Assembly: GCF_001667145.1 (NCBI RefSeq)
Contig: NZ_LZIF01000116.1
Coordinates: 276,015 to 340,014, forward strand
Direction: 5' to 3'
From: Mycobacterium sp. 852002-51971_SCH5477799-a
GTDB taxonomy: Bacteria > Actinomycetota > Actinomycetes > Mycobacteriales > Mycobacteriaceae
Length of the DNA stretch: 64,000 bases
Below the pieces are notes generated by a model. It saw only the letters and a list, made by a program, of their open reading frames with translations. It was not told the origin of the DNA and did no database searches. Below are positions 21,534 to 30,131 of this stretch, one piece after another; position 1 is the stretch's first letter; every line of letters begins with the position of its first letter. A program made the position numbers and the translations under genes.

Positions 21534-22166
21534 GTGAGCACTCCCCGCACGCGGCGACGCGAAAAACTCGGTCCGGACGCAGCGGTGCGCCGCGCGATCC
21601 TGGCCGCCGCTTCAACGGTTGTGCGGGAGCAGGGAATTGGGAAGCTCAGCATCGGCGCGGTGCTGGAACGGGCCGCGCTGGGCACGCGAGCGTTCTATCG
21701 GCATTTCGAATCCAAGGACGAATTGGTGGCCGCGCTCTTTCTCGACATGGCCCGCGCGGAGGAACGGCGACTGCGTCGCCGGATGGCACCCGCTGCCACG
21801 GAGATCGACGCGGTCGCGGCGTGGATCGATGGACGACTCGACCTGGCATTCGATGACAACATCAGAGCCGACTTGCGTCGCCTGTCGATGGAAGCTCAAT
21901 CGCAGTCCTCCGCGCTTGTTCAGCCCGCGTACGCCGAGATGCTCAAGCCGCTCAGCGAGACGCTGCAGCGCGGTCTGGCGAGCGGGACGTTCCACCACAT
22001 CGAACCGATGACGGACGCCCAGTTCATTCACGGGGTGGTCTGGGCGGGCATCAACCAACACTGGGCGACGGGCGATTTCGACCGCACCGTTCTGCGCGAC
22101 CGCATGCTGCAGTTCTGCCTGCGCGGCCTGGGCGCGCGGGTCGCAGAACCGATCGAAGGAGAGTAG
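21534..22166 (+). CDS. TetR/AcrR family transcriptional regulator
   Basis: A 210-aa regulator. The N-terminal helix-turn-helix is clear (VREQGIGKLSIGAVLERAALGTRAFYRHFESKDELVAALF), and the C-terminal helical domain would bind an unknown ligand. The GTG at 21534 (VSTPRTRRREKLG) is preferred because the longer frame from 21465 encodes Pro-rich residues unlike the family. The stop is 2 bp before the SDR start at 22169, so the two form an operon and the SDR, or its substrate, is the likely regulated function. Confidence 0.85.
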   Translation: MSTPRTRRREKLGPDAAVRRAILAAASTVVREQGIGKLSIGAVLERAALGTRAFYRHFESKDELVAALFLDMARAEERRLRRRMAPAATEIDAVAAWIDGRLDLAFDDNIRADLRRLSMEAQSQSSALVQPAYAEMLKPLSETLQRGLASGTFHHIEPMTDAQFIHGVVWAGINQHWATGDFDRTVLRDRMLQFCLRGLGARVAEPIEGE

Positions 22167-22168
22167 CG

Positions 22169-22969
22169 ATGGATTTGGGATTCGCCGGATCGACGGTCGT
22201 GGTCACCGGTGGCAGCAAGGGTATGGGCCTGGCCATCGCCGAAACCCTTGCGGAGTGAGCCAGCTTGGCGGTGATGGCCAGAGGCCAGAACGCCCTCGAT
22301 GCCGCCGTCTCGTCGCTGCGGCGAGCGGGCGCTCCGGATGCCGTGGGCATCAGTGTGGATATGACCGAGGCCGAGTCCATCGCCGCCGGCTTCGCCGCCG
22401 TCTCGCAACGTTGGGGGCGAGTCAACAGCCTGATCCACACGATCGGACCGGGAGACGGCTATTTCGAGCAGATGGACGACAGACAGTGGGACGAGGCATT
22501 CACCCTCGGCACGATGTCAGCCGTCCGGTCGATTCGCGCCGCCTTACCGCTGCTGCGCTCCGCGGATTGGGCCCGCATCGTGACGTTGTCGGCGCATTCG
22601 ATTCAGCGTCAAAACCCACGGATCATCGCCTACACCGCATCGAAATCGGCGTTGGCCAGTGTCACCAAGAACCTATCGAAAAGCCTTGCCAAGGACGGCA
22701 TTCTGGTCAACTGCGTGTGTCCGGGGACCATTGTGACCGCGAGCTTCACCGAAGCGCTCAACGACATCCTCACCGCCGACGGCCTGGACGCCACCAATCC
22801 GATCGACGTCATGACCTGGATCGACAACAACTTTCACCAACCCTGTGACCTCGGCCGCGCCGGACTTCCCGAAGAGGTCGCCTCCCTGACCGCCTATCTG
22901 GCGTCGCGGCGCAACGGCTATGTCACCGGCGCGACGGTCAATGTCGATGGCGGGTCGGACTTCATCTAG
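22169..22969 (+). pseudogene. Short-chain dehydrogenase/reductase interrupted by an in-frame TGA
   Basis: An SDR whose frame is open for 267 codons except for TGA at 22256-22258 (codon 30). The N-terminus MDLGFAGSTVVVTGGSKGMG carries the Rossmann TGxxxGxG motif. After the stop the same frame continues with ASLAVMARGQ, then the catalytic Ser and Tyr-x-x-x-Lys (TLSAHS...YTASK), and ends in GATVNVDGGSDF as in intact SDRs. GGA to TGA is the simplest single change, because SDRs commonly have Glu-Gly-Ala there. Restart from a downstream codon such as 22265 would lack the cofactor-binding loop. It is either a recent nonsense mutation or a sequencing error. It follows its TetR regulator by 2 bp. Confidence 0.85.
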
Positions 22970-22993
22970 CGCCGCTTAGGCCGCACCTCGCGC

Positions 22994-23067
22994 CGAGTGT
23001 GCGGCCAGCCGCACGTTCGGTGTCGAGTGTGCGGCTGGCCGCAGACTCGCGTGGGGCCGCACACTCG
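22994..23067. repeat. Cluster of three CGAGTGTGCGGC repeats forming hairpins between convergent genes
   Basis: The 12-mer CGAGTGTGCGGC occurs at 22994-23005 and 23024-23035 and inverted at 23056-23067. Copies one and two each continue into their own palindrome (22999-23014 and 23030-23043). It lies between the stops of the SDR (22969) and cobN (23077) and could act as a bidirectional terminator or a REP-like element. Confidence 0.7.
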
Positions 23068-23076
23068 CGCGGGAGC

Positions 23077-26000
23077 CTAGCCTTCCAGGTCGCCCTCGGT
23101 TTCCAGCAGCGCCTGCCGCAGCCCGTCCAGGGTCTCCGGTTGCGGCGCCTCCCACATGCCGCGTCCGGCTGCCTCGAGCAGCCGCTCGGCCATGCCGTGC
23201 AGGGCCCAAGGATTCGATTCCGACATGAATTTGCGGTTCTCCGGGTCCAGCACGTAACGCTCGGTGAGTTGTTCGTACATCCAGTCGGCCATCACACCGG
23301 CCGTCGCGTCATAGCCGAACAGATAGTCCACCGTCGCCGCCATCTCGAACGCGCCCTTGTATCCGTGCCGCCGCATCGCCGACATCCAGCGCGGATTGAC
23401 GACGCGCGCGCGGAATACGCGGGTGGTCTCCTCGGACAGGGTGCGGGTGCGGATGGCATCGGGCCGGGTGTTGTCGCCGATATAGGCGGCCGGGGCCTGG
23501 CCGGTCAGCGCGCGCACCGTGGCCACCATGCCGCCGTGGTACTGGAAATAGTCGTCGGAGTCGGCGATGTCGTGTTCGCGGGTGTCGGTGTTCTTGGCGG
23601 CCACCGCGATACGCCGGTACTGCCGGTTCATGTCGTCGACAGCCTCGCGACCGTCCAGGTCACGGCCGTAGGCGAAGCCGCCCCACGCGGTGTACACGGC
23701 GGCGAGATCGGCGTCGTCGCGCCAGTTGCGGCTGTCGATCAGCTGCAGCAATCCGGCGCCATACGTGCCCGGCTTGGAACCGAAAATCCTTGTGGTGGAG
23801 CGCCGTTGATCGCCGTGCTGAGCCAGATCGGCCTGAGCGTGGGCACGGACGTAGTTCTCCTCGGCGGGCTCGTCGAGGTCGGCGACCAGCCGCACCGCGT
23901 CGTCGAGCATCGTCACGACATGCGGGAAGGCGTCGCGGAAAAACCCCGAGATCCGCACCGTTACGTCGATGCGCGGACGGCCTAGCTCGGCCAGCGGGAT
24001 CGGCGCCAGGTCGACGACGCGCCGCGACGCGTCGTCCCATACCGGCCGGACACCGAGCAGGGCAAGAACTTCGGCGATGTCGTCGCCGGCGGTGCGCATC
24101 GCCGAGGTGCCCCATACCGACAGCCCGACAGATTGCGGCCACTGTCCGTGATCGTCGTGGTACCGGGCCAACAGTGAATCGGCAAGCGCGACACCGGCTT
24201 CCCAGGCCAGCCGGGACGGTACGGCCTTGGGATCAACGGAGTAGAAGTTGCGCCCGGTGGGCAGCACGTTGACCAGACCGCGCAGCGGTGACCCGGACGG
24301 GCCGGCCGGGATGAAGCGGCCATCGAGGGCGCGCAAGACCTGCTCGATTTCGGCGGCGGTGCCTGCGAGCCTTGGCACCACTTCGGTGGCCGCGAATCGC
24401 AGCACCGCCGCGACGTCGGCGTTGTCTGTGATCCGTTCGGCCGCATCGGCGTCCCAGCCCGTCGCCTGCAAAGCGGCGATGAGCTGGCGGGCCACGACCT
24501 CGGTTTTGTCGACTGTGGTTCGGTCGTCGGTGCCGTCCTCGGCAAGCCCCAGCGCCTGCCGCAATCCGGGCAGGGTGCGCTCGCCGCCGAACAGCTGGCG
24601 TGCGCGCAGGATCGCCAACACCAGGTCCAGCTCGGCCTCACCGGTTGGCTGTTGCCCCAGGATGTGCAAGCCGTCGCGAATCTGGACGTCCTTGATCTCG
24701 CACAGCCAGCCATCGACGTGCAGCAGCATGTCGTCGAATGAGTCTTCTGCGGGCCGCTCGGTCAGACCCAGGTCGTGGTCCATCTTCGCTGCCCGCATCA
24801 GCGTCCAGATCTGCTGGCGGATGGCCGGCAGTTTGCTCGGATCCAGGGCGGCGACGTTGGCGTGCTCATCGAGCAACTGCTCCAAACGCGCGATATCACC
24901 GTAGGATTCGGCGCGCGCCATCGGCGGGATGAGGTGGTCGACGAGAACGGCGTGCGCGCGCCTTTTGGCTTGTGTGCCCTCACCGGGATCGTTGACCAGG
25001 AACGGGTAGATCATCGGCAGGTTGCCCAGCGCGGCGTCAGGGCCGCAGGCCGCCGACATGCCCAGCGTCTTGCCGGGCAGCCACTCCAGATTGCCGTGCT
25101 TACCCAGATGCACCACCGCGTGCGACCCGAAGCCGGCGTCCAGCCAGTGGTAGGCGGCCAGGTAGTGGTGGCTGGGCGGCAGGTCCGGGTCGTGATAGAT
25201 GGCGACCGGCTTCTCCCCGAAGCCGCGGGGTGGCTGCACCATCAGCACCAGGTTCTCCGATTGCATTGCGGCGATGACGATTTCGCCGTCGGGATCGTTG
25301 CTGCGGTCCACGAAGAGATTCCCCGGCGCCGGGCCCCAGTGCTCGGTGACGGCCTCGGTGAATTCGGCGGGCAGGGTGACGAACCATTCGCGGTAATCCT
25401 TGGCGGACACCCGGATCGGGTTGCCGGCGAGTTGCCCTTCGGTGAGCCAGTCGGGATCCTGGCCCCCCTGCTCGATCAGCGCGTGGATCAGGGCGTCGCC
25501 GTCATTGGCCTCGACGCCCGGCAGTTCACCTACCCGGTAGCCGCGATCGCGCATCGCCTGGAGCAGGGCGACGGCGCTTGCCGGCGTGTCCAACCCGACC
25601 GCGTTACCGATGCGGGCGTGCTTGGTGGGATAGGCCGAGAACACCAGGGCCACCCGCTTGTCGGCCGGGGCGACATGGCGCAGCCGCGCGTGGCGCACCG
25701 CCAGTCCGGCGACCCGGGCGCAACGTTCCGGGTCGGCGACATAGGAGATCAGCCCGTCCTCGTCAATCTCCTTGAACGAGAACGGGACCGTGATGATGCG
25801 GCCGTCGAACTCGGGCACCGCCACCTGACTGGCCACGTCGAGCGGACTCATCCCGTCATCGTTCGCGCGCCACTGGGCGCGGGGGCTGGTCAGGCACAGC
25901 CCTTGCAGAATCGGAATATCCAGGGCGGCAAGGTGTTCGACGTTCCAGCTGTCGTCGTCGCCGCCGGCGGACACCGTGGCCGGCTTCAGTCCCCCGGCCG

Positions 26001-26652
26001 CCAGGACGGTGACCACCATCGCGTCGGCGTCGCCGAGCCGTTGCAGCAGTTCGGGTTCGGCGGTGCGCAGCGACGCGCAGTAGACCGGCATCGCCCGCGC
26101 GCCGGCCTCCTCGATGGCCCGGCACAGCTCCTCGACGTAGCCGGTGTTGCCGGCCAGGTGCTGCGCACGGTAGTACAGCACGGCGATCGTCGGGCCGTCG
26201 GTATCGGCGGAGTTCGGTCGCGGCAGCTCTCCCCACGTCGGCGTCACGACCGGCGGGGTGAACCCGAACCCGGTCATCAACACGGTGTCCGAGAGGAAGG
26301 CGTGCAGCTGGCGCAGGTTGTCCACGCCGCCATGGGCCAGATAGATGTGCCCCTGCACCGCGATCCCGGCCGCCAGCGTGGATAGACCGGTCAATTCGGC
26401 GTCGGCGGCCTGTTCGCCGCTGACCAAAACCGTCGGCACCCCACTGGCGATCACGGTGTCGATGCCGCTTTCCCAGGCCCGGTAGCCGCCGAGGATCCGC
26501 ACCACCACGATGTCGACGCCGGCCAGCAGGTCGGGCAGTTCGTCTTCCGAGAGCCGCGACGGGTTGGCCCACCGATAGTTCTTGCCGCTGGAACGGGCGC
26601 TGATCAGGTCCGTATCGGATGTCGACAGCAGCAGGATGGTCGGCTCAGCCAC
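23077..26652 (-). CDS. cobN: Cobaltochelatase large subunit CobN
   Basis: A 1191-aa subunit of the ATP-dependent aerobic cobaltochelatase, which inserts cobalt into hydrogenobyrinic acid a,c-diamide together with CobS and CobT. Length matches M. tuberculosis CobN (Rv2062c, about 1194 aa). Family landmarks include FSAYPTKHARIGNAVGLDTPAS, HLGKHGNLEWLPGKTLGMS, YPFLVNDPGEGTQAKRR, SVDPKAVPSRLAW and WGTSAMRT. The start MAEPTILLLSTSDTD fits the family. It is convergent with the broken SDR, and upstream in its own direction lies the alpha/beta hydrolase gene. I found no cobalamin-riboswitch box before it. Confidence 0.96.
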   Translation of the reverse strand: MAEPTILLLSTSDTDLISARSSGKNYRWANPSRLSEDELPDLLAGVDIVVVRILGGYRAWESGIDTVIASGVPTVLVSGEQAADAELTGLSTLAAGIAVQGHIYLAHGGVDNLRQLHAFLSDTVLMTGFGFTPPVVTPTWGELPRPNSADTDGPTIAVLYYRAQHLAGNTGYVEELCRAIEEAGARAMPVYCASLRTAEPELLQRLGDADAMVVTVLAAGGLKPATVSAGGDDDSWNVEHLAALDIPILQGLCLTSPRAQWRANDDGMSPLDVASQVAVPEFDGRIITVPFSFKEIDEDGLISYVADPERCARVAGLAVRHARLRHVAPADKRVALVFSAYPTKHARIGNAVGLDTPASAVALLQAMRDRGYRVGELPGVEANDGDALIHALIEQGGQDPDWLTEGQLAGNPIRVSAKDYREWFVTLPAEFTEAVTEHWGPAPGNLFVDRSNDPDGEIVIAAMQSENLVLMVQPPRGFGEKPVAIYHDPDLPPSHHYLAAYHWLDAGFGSHAVVHLGKHGNLEWLPGKTLGMSAACGPDAALGNLPMIYPFLVNDPGEGTQAKRRAHAVLVDHLIPPMARAESYGDIARLEQLLDEHANVAALDPSKLPAIRQQIWTLMRAAKMDHDLGLTERPAEDSFDDMLLHVDGWLCEIKDVQIRDGLHILGQQPTGEAELDLVLAILRARQLFGGERTLPGLRQALGLAEDGTDDRTTVDKTEVVARQLIAALQATGWDADAAERITDNADVAAVLRFAATEVVPRLAGTAAEIEQVLRALDGRFIPAGPSGSPLRGLVNVLPTGRNFYSVDPKAVPSRLAWEAGVALADSLLARYHDDHGQWPQSVGLSVWGTSAMRTAGDDIAEVLALLGVRPVWDDASRRVVDLAPIPLAELGRPRIDVTVRISGFFRDAFPHVVTMLDDAVRLVADLDEPAEENYVRAHAQADLAQHGDQRRSTTRIFGSKPGTYGAGLLQLIDSRNWRDDADLAAVYTAWGGFAYGRDLDGREAVDDMNRQYRRIAVAAKNTDTREHDIADSDDYFQYHGGMVATVRALTGQAPAAYIGDNTRPDAIRTRTLSEETTRVFRARVVNPRWMSAMRRHGYKGAFEMAATVDYLFGYDATAGVMADWMYEQLTERYVLDPENRKFMSESNPWALHGMAERLLEAAGRGMWEAPQPETLDGLRQALLETEGDLEG

Positions 26653-26699
26653 CCATCATTCGTACCGCAACCGGGCGCGGTGGCGGCTAGTGGGACCGC

Positions 26700-27380
26700 T
26701 CAACCGCCCAGCACCGCCGCGATCCGGTCGGCGACCTGTTGCGCCACGCTCCGGGCCGGTCCGTCCTTCGCCGGTTCGTAGCGATCGGCGAGGGCGTCGT
26801 AGTCGGCACCGGCGATCGAGCCGTGATCGGCGGGCAGTTCGACCACCTCCACCGGCCAGCCGACCCGCTCCAGGCGGGCGGCGAAGTCTCTGCTCGCGGC
26901 CACGGGGACGACGTCGTCGTCGATGCCGTGCAGCAAGGTGAACGGCGAACCGATATCGGCACCGCTGAGCCCGTCGGTCAGCGGCGCACCGAAGATGGGA
27001 TCGGGGACCATGAAAGCTCCGGCGAGGCAGACCGTGTGCGCGGGAGCGAAGTCGAGTCGCCCCGCGTGCAACGTCACGCCCGCCGCCGCGGCACCGCCCA
27101 TCGACCACCCGGCCAGCAGGATGCGCTCTGCGTCGGTGGCGAGGTTGCGGGCGAACTCCAGGGACGCCAGCAGATCCGCACGCCCGCCGTCTTCGGCATG
27201 GGAGTTCCAGTCCGGTGCAACCACCACGGCGCCACGCTCGGCCAGCATCCCGGCCAGTGGGCCGACGGCGGCGCGGGCATCGGTTTGCGCGCCATGCCAC
27301 AGCAAGATCGTGAACGGCGCAGGCTCGCCGAAGACGTCGGCCATGCGGCCCGGGGCATATTCCACCGTCCTCACGGGCAT
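26700..27380 (-). CDS. Alpha/beta hydrolase
   Basis: A 226-aa alpha/beta hydrolase with nucleophile Ser93 in AGWSMGG, an acidic residue in LLHGIDDDVVPV, and a candidate catalytic His in PADHGSIAG. It has no signal peptide. It sits 48 bp downstream of ssuA and 47 bp upstream of cobN on the same strand, so it may be transcribed with ssuCBA or cobN. The substrate cannot be told from the sequence. This gene is not known to me at this location in M. tuberculosis. Confidence 0.8.
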   Translation of the reverse strand: MPVRTVEYAPGRMADVFGEPAPFTILLWHGAQTDARAAVGPLAGMLAERGAVVVAPDWNSHAEDGGRADLLASLEFARNLATDAERILLAGWSMGGAAAAGVTLHAGRLDFAPAHTVCLAGAFMVPDPIFGAPLTDGLSGADIGSPFTLLHGIDDDVVPVAASRDFAARLERVGWPVEVVELPADHGSIAGADYDALADRYEPAKDGPARSVAQQVADRIAAVLGG

Positions 27381-27428
27381 CAGGATGCCCGCGCCAGGGC
27401 GTGTTCAATCCATGGACGACGGGCGTGA

Positions 27429-28439
27429 TCAGCTGGCGAGGCCGCGTCGCAGCGCCTCGTTGAACCGACGGTCGACCCAGTTGGCAAACCTGGGCGACGA
27501 TGCGAGCTGACCGGCGGCCGCGAACAAGTCAGCCAGCTTCTGTTCGGACGCGACCACGTCATCACCGAGTTCGGTCGGTAGCCGCAGGCTGCGCGTCGCC
27601 GCGACCGTCGCCACTTTGGGATCCAATCCGACTGCTGCCGAATAGCTTTGAGCCCATTCCTGCGGATGAGCCCTGGCCCACTGCACGGCCTTCTCGAAAC
27701 GCACCAGCAGGTCGGACAGTGCGGTGTTGCGTTTCGGGTCGTCCAGCGCCTGGTCGGATGCGACACCGACCCAATCGCCATTGGTGACGCCCTGCGCCTC
27801 GGCGATGCTACGCACCGGGATCTGCTGCTCGGCCTGGGCCGTGTACGGATCCCAGATGGCCCAGGCGTCGGCCCGGTGCTGACTGAACGCGGACAGCGCA
27901 TCGGCGGGCTGCAGGAATACGAACTTCACCTCGCCCGGTTTGAGCCCGGCCTTGTCCAGCTGGGCCAGCAGGTTCGCGTGCGACGAGCTGCCCCTGGCGA
28001 CGGCGACGGCTTTCCCACGCAATTCGGAGACCGACGTGATCGGCGAATCGGCATGCACCAGAACACGATTGCCTGCCCCACCGCCACCGTACGCGGAGAC
28101 TGCCTTGATCTTCGCGTTGCTGGCGGCCCCGAAGATCGGCGGCGTGTTACCGGTGATCGCGAAGTCGATCTTGCCGGCGGTGGCCGCCTCCACTTGCGGC
28201 GGCCCGGAGGTGAACGTCGAGAACGCGACTCGATAGGGCAGGTTGTCCAGCTGCCCCGCGGCGCGCAGCAACGCTTCGGTCCCACCCTTCTGGTCCCCCA
28301 CCTGCAGGGTGAGACCCGACAGCTCCGACAAGGGCACCGCGGCCGGCGCCGGCTTGGGGCCCAAACTGGCGCTGCGCGAAACACATCCGGTCAGCAGCAG
28401 ACCGAGCGCGGCCACCAGCGCGATGAATCCTCGCATCAA
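27429..28439 (-). CDS. ssuA: Aliphatic sulfonate/nitrate-type ABC transporter substrate-binding lipoprotein
   Basis: A 336-aa periplasmic-binding protein of the SsuA/NMT1 type. The signal peptide ends in a lipobox (LLLTGC, Cys about 19), so it should be a membrane-anchored lipoprotein. The mature part shows the fold's hallmarks: ITGNTPPIFGAA, LRGKAVAVARGSSSHANLLAQL and DAWAIWDPYTAQAE. It is the last of three genes (ssuC-ssuB-ssuA), and its ATG overlaps the ssuB stop by 4 nt. Sulfonates are the best guess for substrate; taurine, nitrate-like anions or other sulfur esters remain possible. Confidence 0.87.
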   Translation of the reverse strand: MMRGFIALVAALGLLLTGCVSRSASLGPKPAPAAVPLSELSGLTLQVGDQKGGTEALLRAAGQLDNLPYRVAFSTFTSGPPQVEAATAGKIDFAITGNTPPIFGAASNAKIKAVSAYGGGGAGNRVLVHADSPITSVSELRGKAVAVARGSSSHANLLAQLDKAGLKPGEVKFVFLQPADALSAFSQHRADAWAIWDPYTAQAEQQIPVRSIAEAQGVTNGDWVGVASDQALDDPKRNTALSDLLVRFEKAVQWARAHPQEWAQSYSAAVGLDPKVATVAATRSLRLPTELGDDVVASEQKLADLFAAAGQLASSPRFANWVDRRFNEALRRGLAS

Positions 28440-29191
28440 AGCCGCACCCCAAGACGATCCAGCAGCTCGGCGCGATGTTGCTCCGTGTGGGGACCCGGAT
28501 CACCAGGTCCGCGGCGAGGCTCGTCGATAAACAGCGTATGGACGACGAGGCCTTCCTCAAGCACCAGCACGCGATCGGCCAGGCCCACCGCTTCGTCGAC
28601 ATCGTGGGTGATCAACAACACCCCGAAGCGGTGCCGCCGCCACAGATCCAGCAGCAGGGTGTGCATGGTCAACCGGGTCAGCGCGTCCAGCGCGCCGAAC
28701 GGCTCGTCGAGCAACAGCAGTTGAGGTTCCGCGACCAGCGCCCGGGCCAGCGAAACCCGTTGCGCCTGACCGCCGGACAGGGTCAGCGGCCATGCGCCGG
28801 CGTGGTCGGCCAGCCCGACGTCGGTCAGCGCCCGGTCGGCGCGATCCCGGACTTGCGCCCGCGGCAAGCGGCTGCGGTTAAGGCCGTAACCGACGTTCGT
28901 CCGCACATCGCGCCATGGAAACAGGCGCGGCTCCTGGAATGCGAGGGCCGGGGCGCCGGCCGCCACACGCTGCCCGCTGTGGTCGTCCGACAGACCGGCG
29001 AGTACCCGCAGCACCGTCGATTTGCCCGAACCGCTACGCCCGACCAGCGCGACGATCTCACCGCTACGCACCCGCACCGAAACGTCTTTCAACACCTGCC
29101 GATTGCCGTACCACTTGTCGACGTGGCGCAGTTCCCCGACGATGCCGACCGAGCCGCGGGTAGCGGCGTCCGATTCCGCGATGAGTGTCAA
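28436..29191 (-). CDS. ssuB: Aliphatic sulfonate-type ABC transporter ATPase
   Basis: A 251-aa ABC ATPase with Walker A (GRSGSGKST), Q-loop (FQEPRLFPW), signature (LSGGQAQRVSLARAL), Walker B (LLLLDEPFGALD) and H-loop (ITHDVDEA). The pattern is typical of SsuB/TauB importers. It is sandwiched between ssuC (11 bp upstream) and ssuA (4-nt overlap) in one operon. Confidence 0.92.
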   Translation of the reverse strand: MTLIAESDAATRGSVGIVGELRHVDKWYGNRQVLKDVSVRVRSGEIVALVGRSGSGKSTVLRVLAGLSDDHSGQRVAAGAPALAFQEPRLFPWRDVRTNVGYGLNRSRLPRAQVRDRADRALTDVGLADHAGAWPLTLSGGQAQRVSLARALVAEPQLLLLDEPFGALDALTRLTMHTLLLDLWRRHRFGVLLITHDVDEAVGLADRVLVLEEGLVVHTLFIDEPRRGPGDPGPHTEQHRAELLDRLGVRL

Positions 29192-29202
29192 GACCGGGCC
29201 TT

Positions 29203-30030
29203 TCAGTGTCGGTAGCGCAGCGTGCGACGTTCGATGAGCCGGACGATCGCATCAGTGATGATGCCCAGCAGCGCATAGATGGTCAGCCCGAAGATGATGA
29301 TGTCGATCCGCAAAAAATCTCGGGCATTGTTGATCAGGAAGCCAATTCCCTTATCGGCGTTGATCTGCTCGGCGACGATCAACGTCAACCACGCGATGGC
29401 GAGCGACTGCCGGAAACCGACGAGCACCTGCGGCGCCGTGCTGGGCACGATGATCCGGGCGACCCGCTGAAAGAACGAAAAGCCCAGCACCTGAGCGGTT
29501 TCCAGCATCTTGGGGTCGACCTGCCGGATCGCCGAAAACGTGTTGAGGTACAGCGGGAAGACCACACCGAGGGCCACGAGCAACACCTTGGGCAGCTCGC
29601 CGATGCCGAACCAAAGGATGAACAGCGGGATCAGGCCAAGGTGTGGCAGCGCCCGGATCATCTGCATCGGCGGGTCCAGAGTCGATTCGACCCAGCGGGA
29701 CAACCCGACCGCCGCGCCCGCCACAAGTCCGATGATCCCGCCCAGCACCAGCCCCTCAACAACGCGGACGGTGGAGATGTGCAGGGCGTCAGCGAGCTGA
29801 CCATTGCGGGTCAATTCCACGCCGGCCTGGACGATCAAGGAGGGAGCAGGAAGCACATCGGCGGGGATCGCACCGAGCGCGCTGCCTAGCTGCCACAACG
29901 CCACCAGGGCCAGCGGCGACACGACGCGCGCGACTTCCCACTTGCGGCGGGCCCATAATCCGCTTGGCCCACCGGCTGGCGCGCTGCGCGGGTTGCTCGA
30001 CGCAGCGTCGAGCGCGGTGGCGATGCTCAC
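29203..30030 (-). CDS. ssuC: Aliphatic sulfonate-type ABC transporter permease
   Basis: A 275-aa inner-membrane permease with five to six hydrophobic helices and the EAA-like loop (SFFQRVARIIVPSTAPQVLVGFRQSL) that docks on the ATPase. The GTG start at 30030 (VSIATALDAASSNP) was preferred over the frame extending to 30159, because that extension would overlap the 5' end of cobG and is not family-like. First gene of ssuCBA; the 101 bp between it and cobG must hold both divergent promoters. Confidence 0.88.
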   Translation of the reverse strand: MSIATALDAASSNPRSAPAGGPSGLWARRKWEVARVVSPLALVALWQLGSALGAIPADVLPAPSLIVQAGVELTRNGQLADALHISTVRVVEGLVLGGIIGLVAGAAVGLSRWVESTLDPPMQMIRALPHLGLIPLFILWFGIGELPKVLLVALGVVFPLYLNTFSAIRQVDPKMLETAQVLGFSFFQRVARIIVPSTAPQVLVGFRQSLAIAWLTLIVAEQINADKGIGFLINNARDFLRIDIIIFGLTIYALLGIITDAIVRLIERRTLRYRH

Positions 30031-30131
30031 CGTGCGGACGCTATGGCGCGACCAGGGGCTTGAGTAAGGGTTTACGTCTGGCTGAAGGCAATCCCGGCCA
30101 CCGTCTTCGACGCGCGCCGTACCGTGGACGG

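Noticed and set aside
29964..30131. N-terminal extension of cobG
   Set aside because: It overlaps ssuC on the other strand; GTG 30132 gives the known CobG length.
26653..30131. Cobalamin riboswitch before cobN, cobG or the PPE gene
   Set aside because: Looked for a B12-box-like element and a plausible leader; the upstream gaps are short (47-176 bp) and none contains one.
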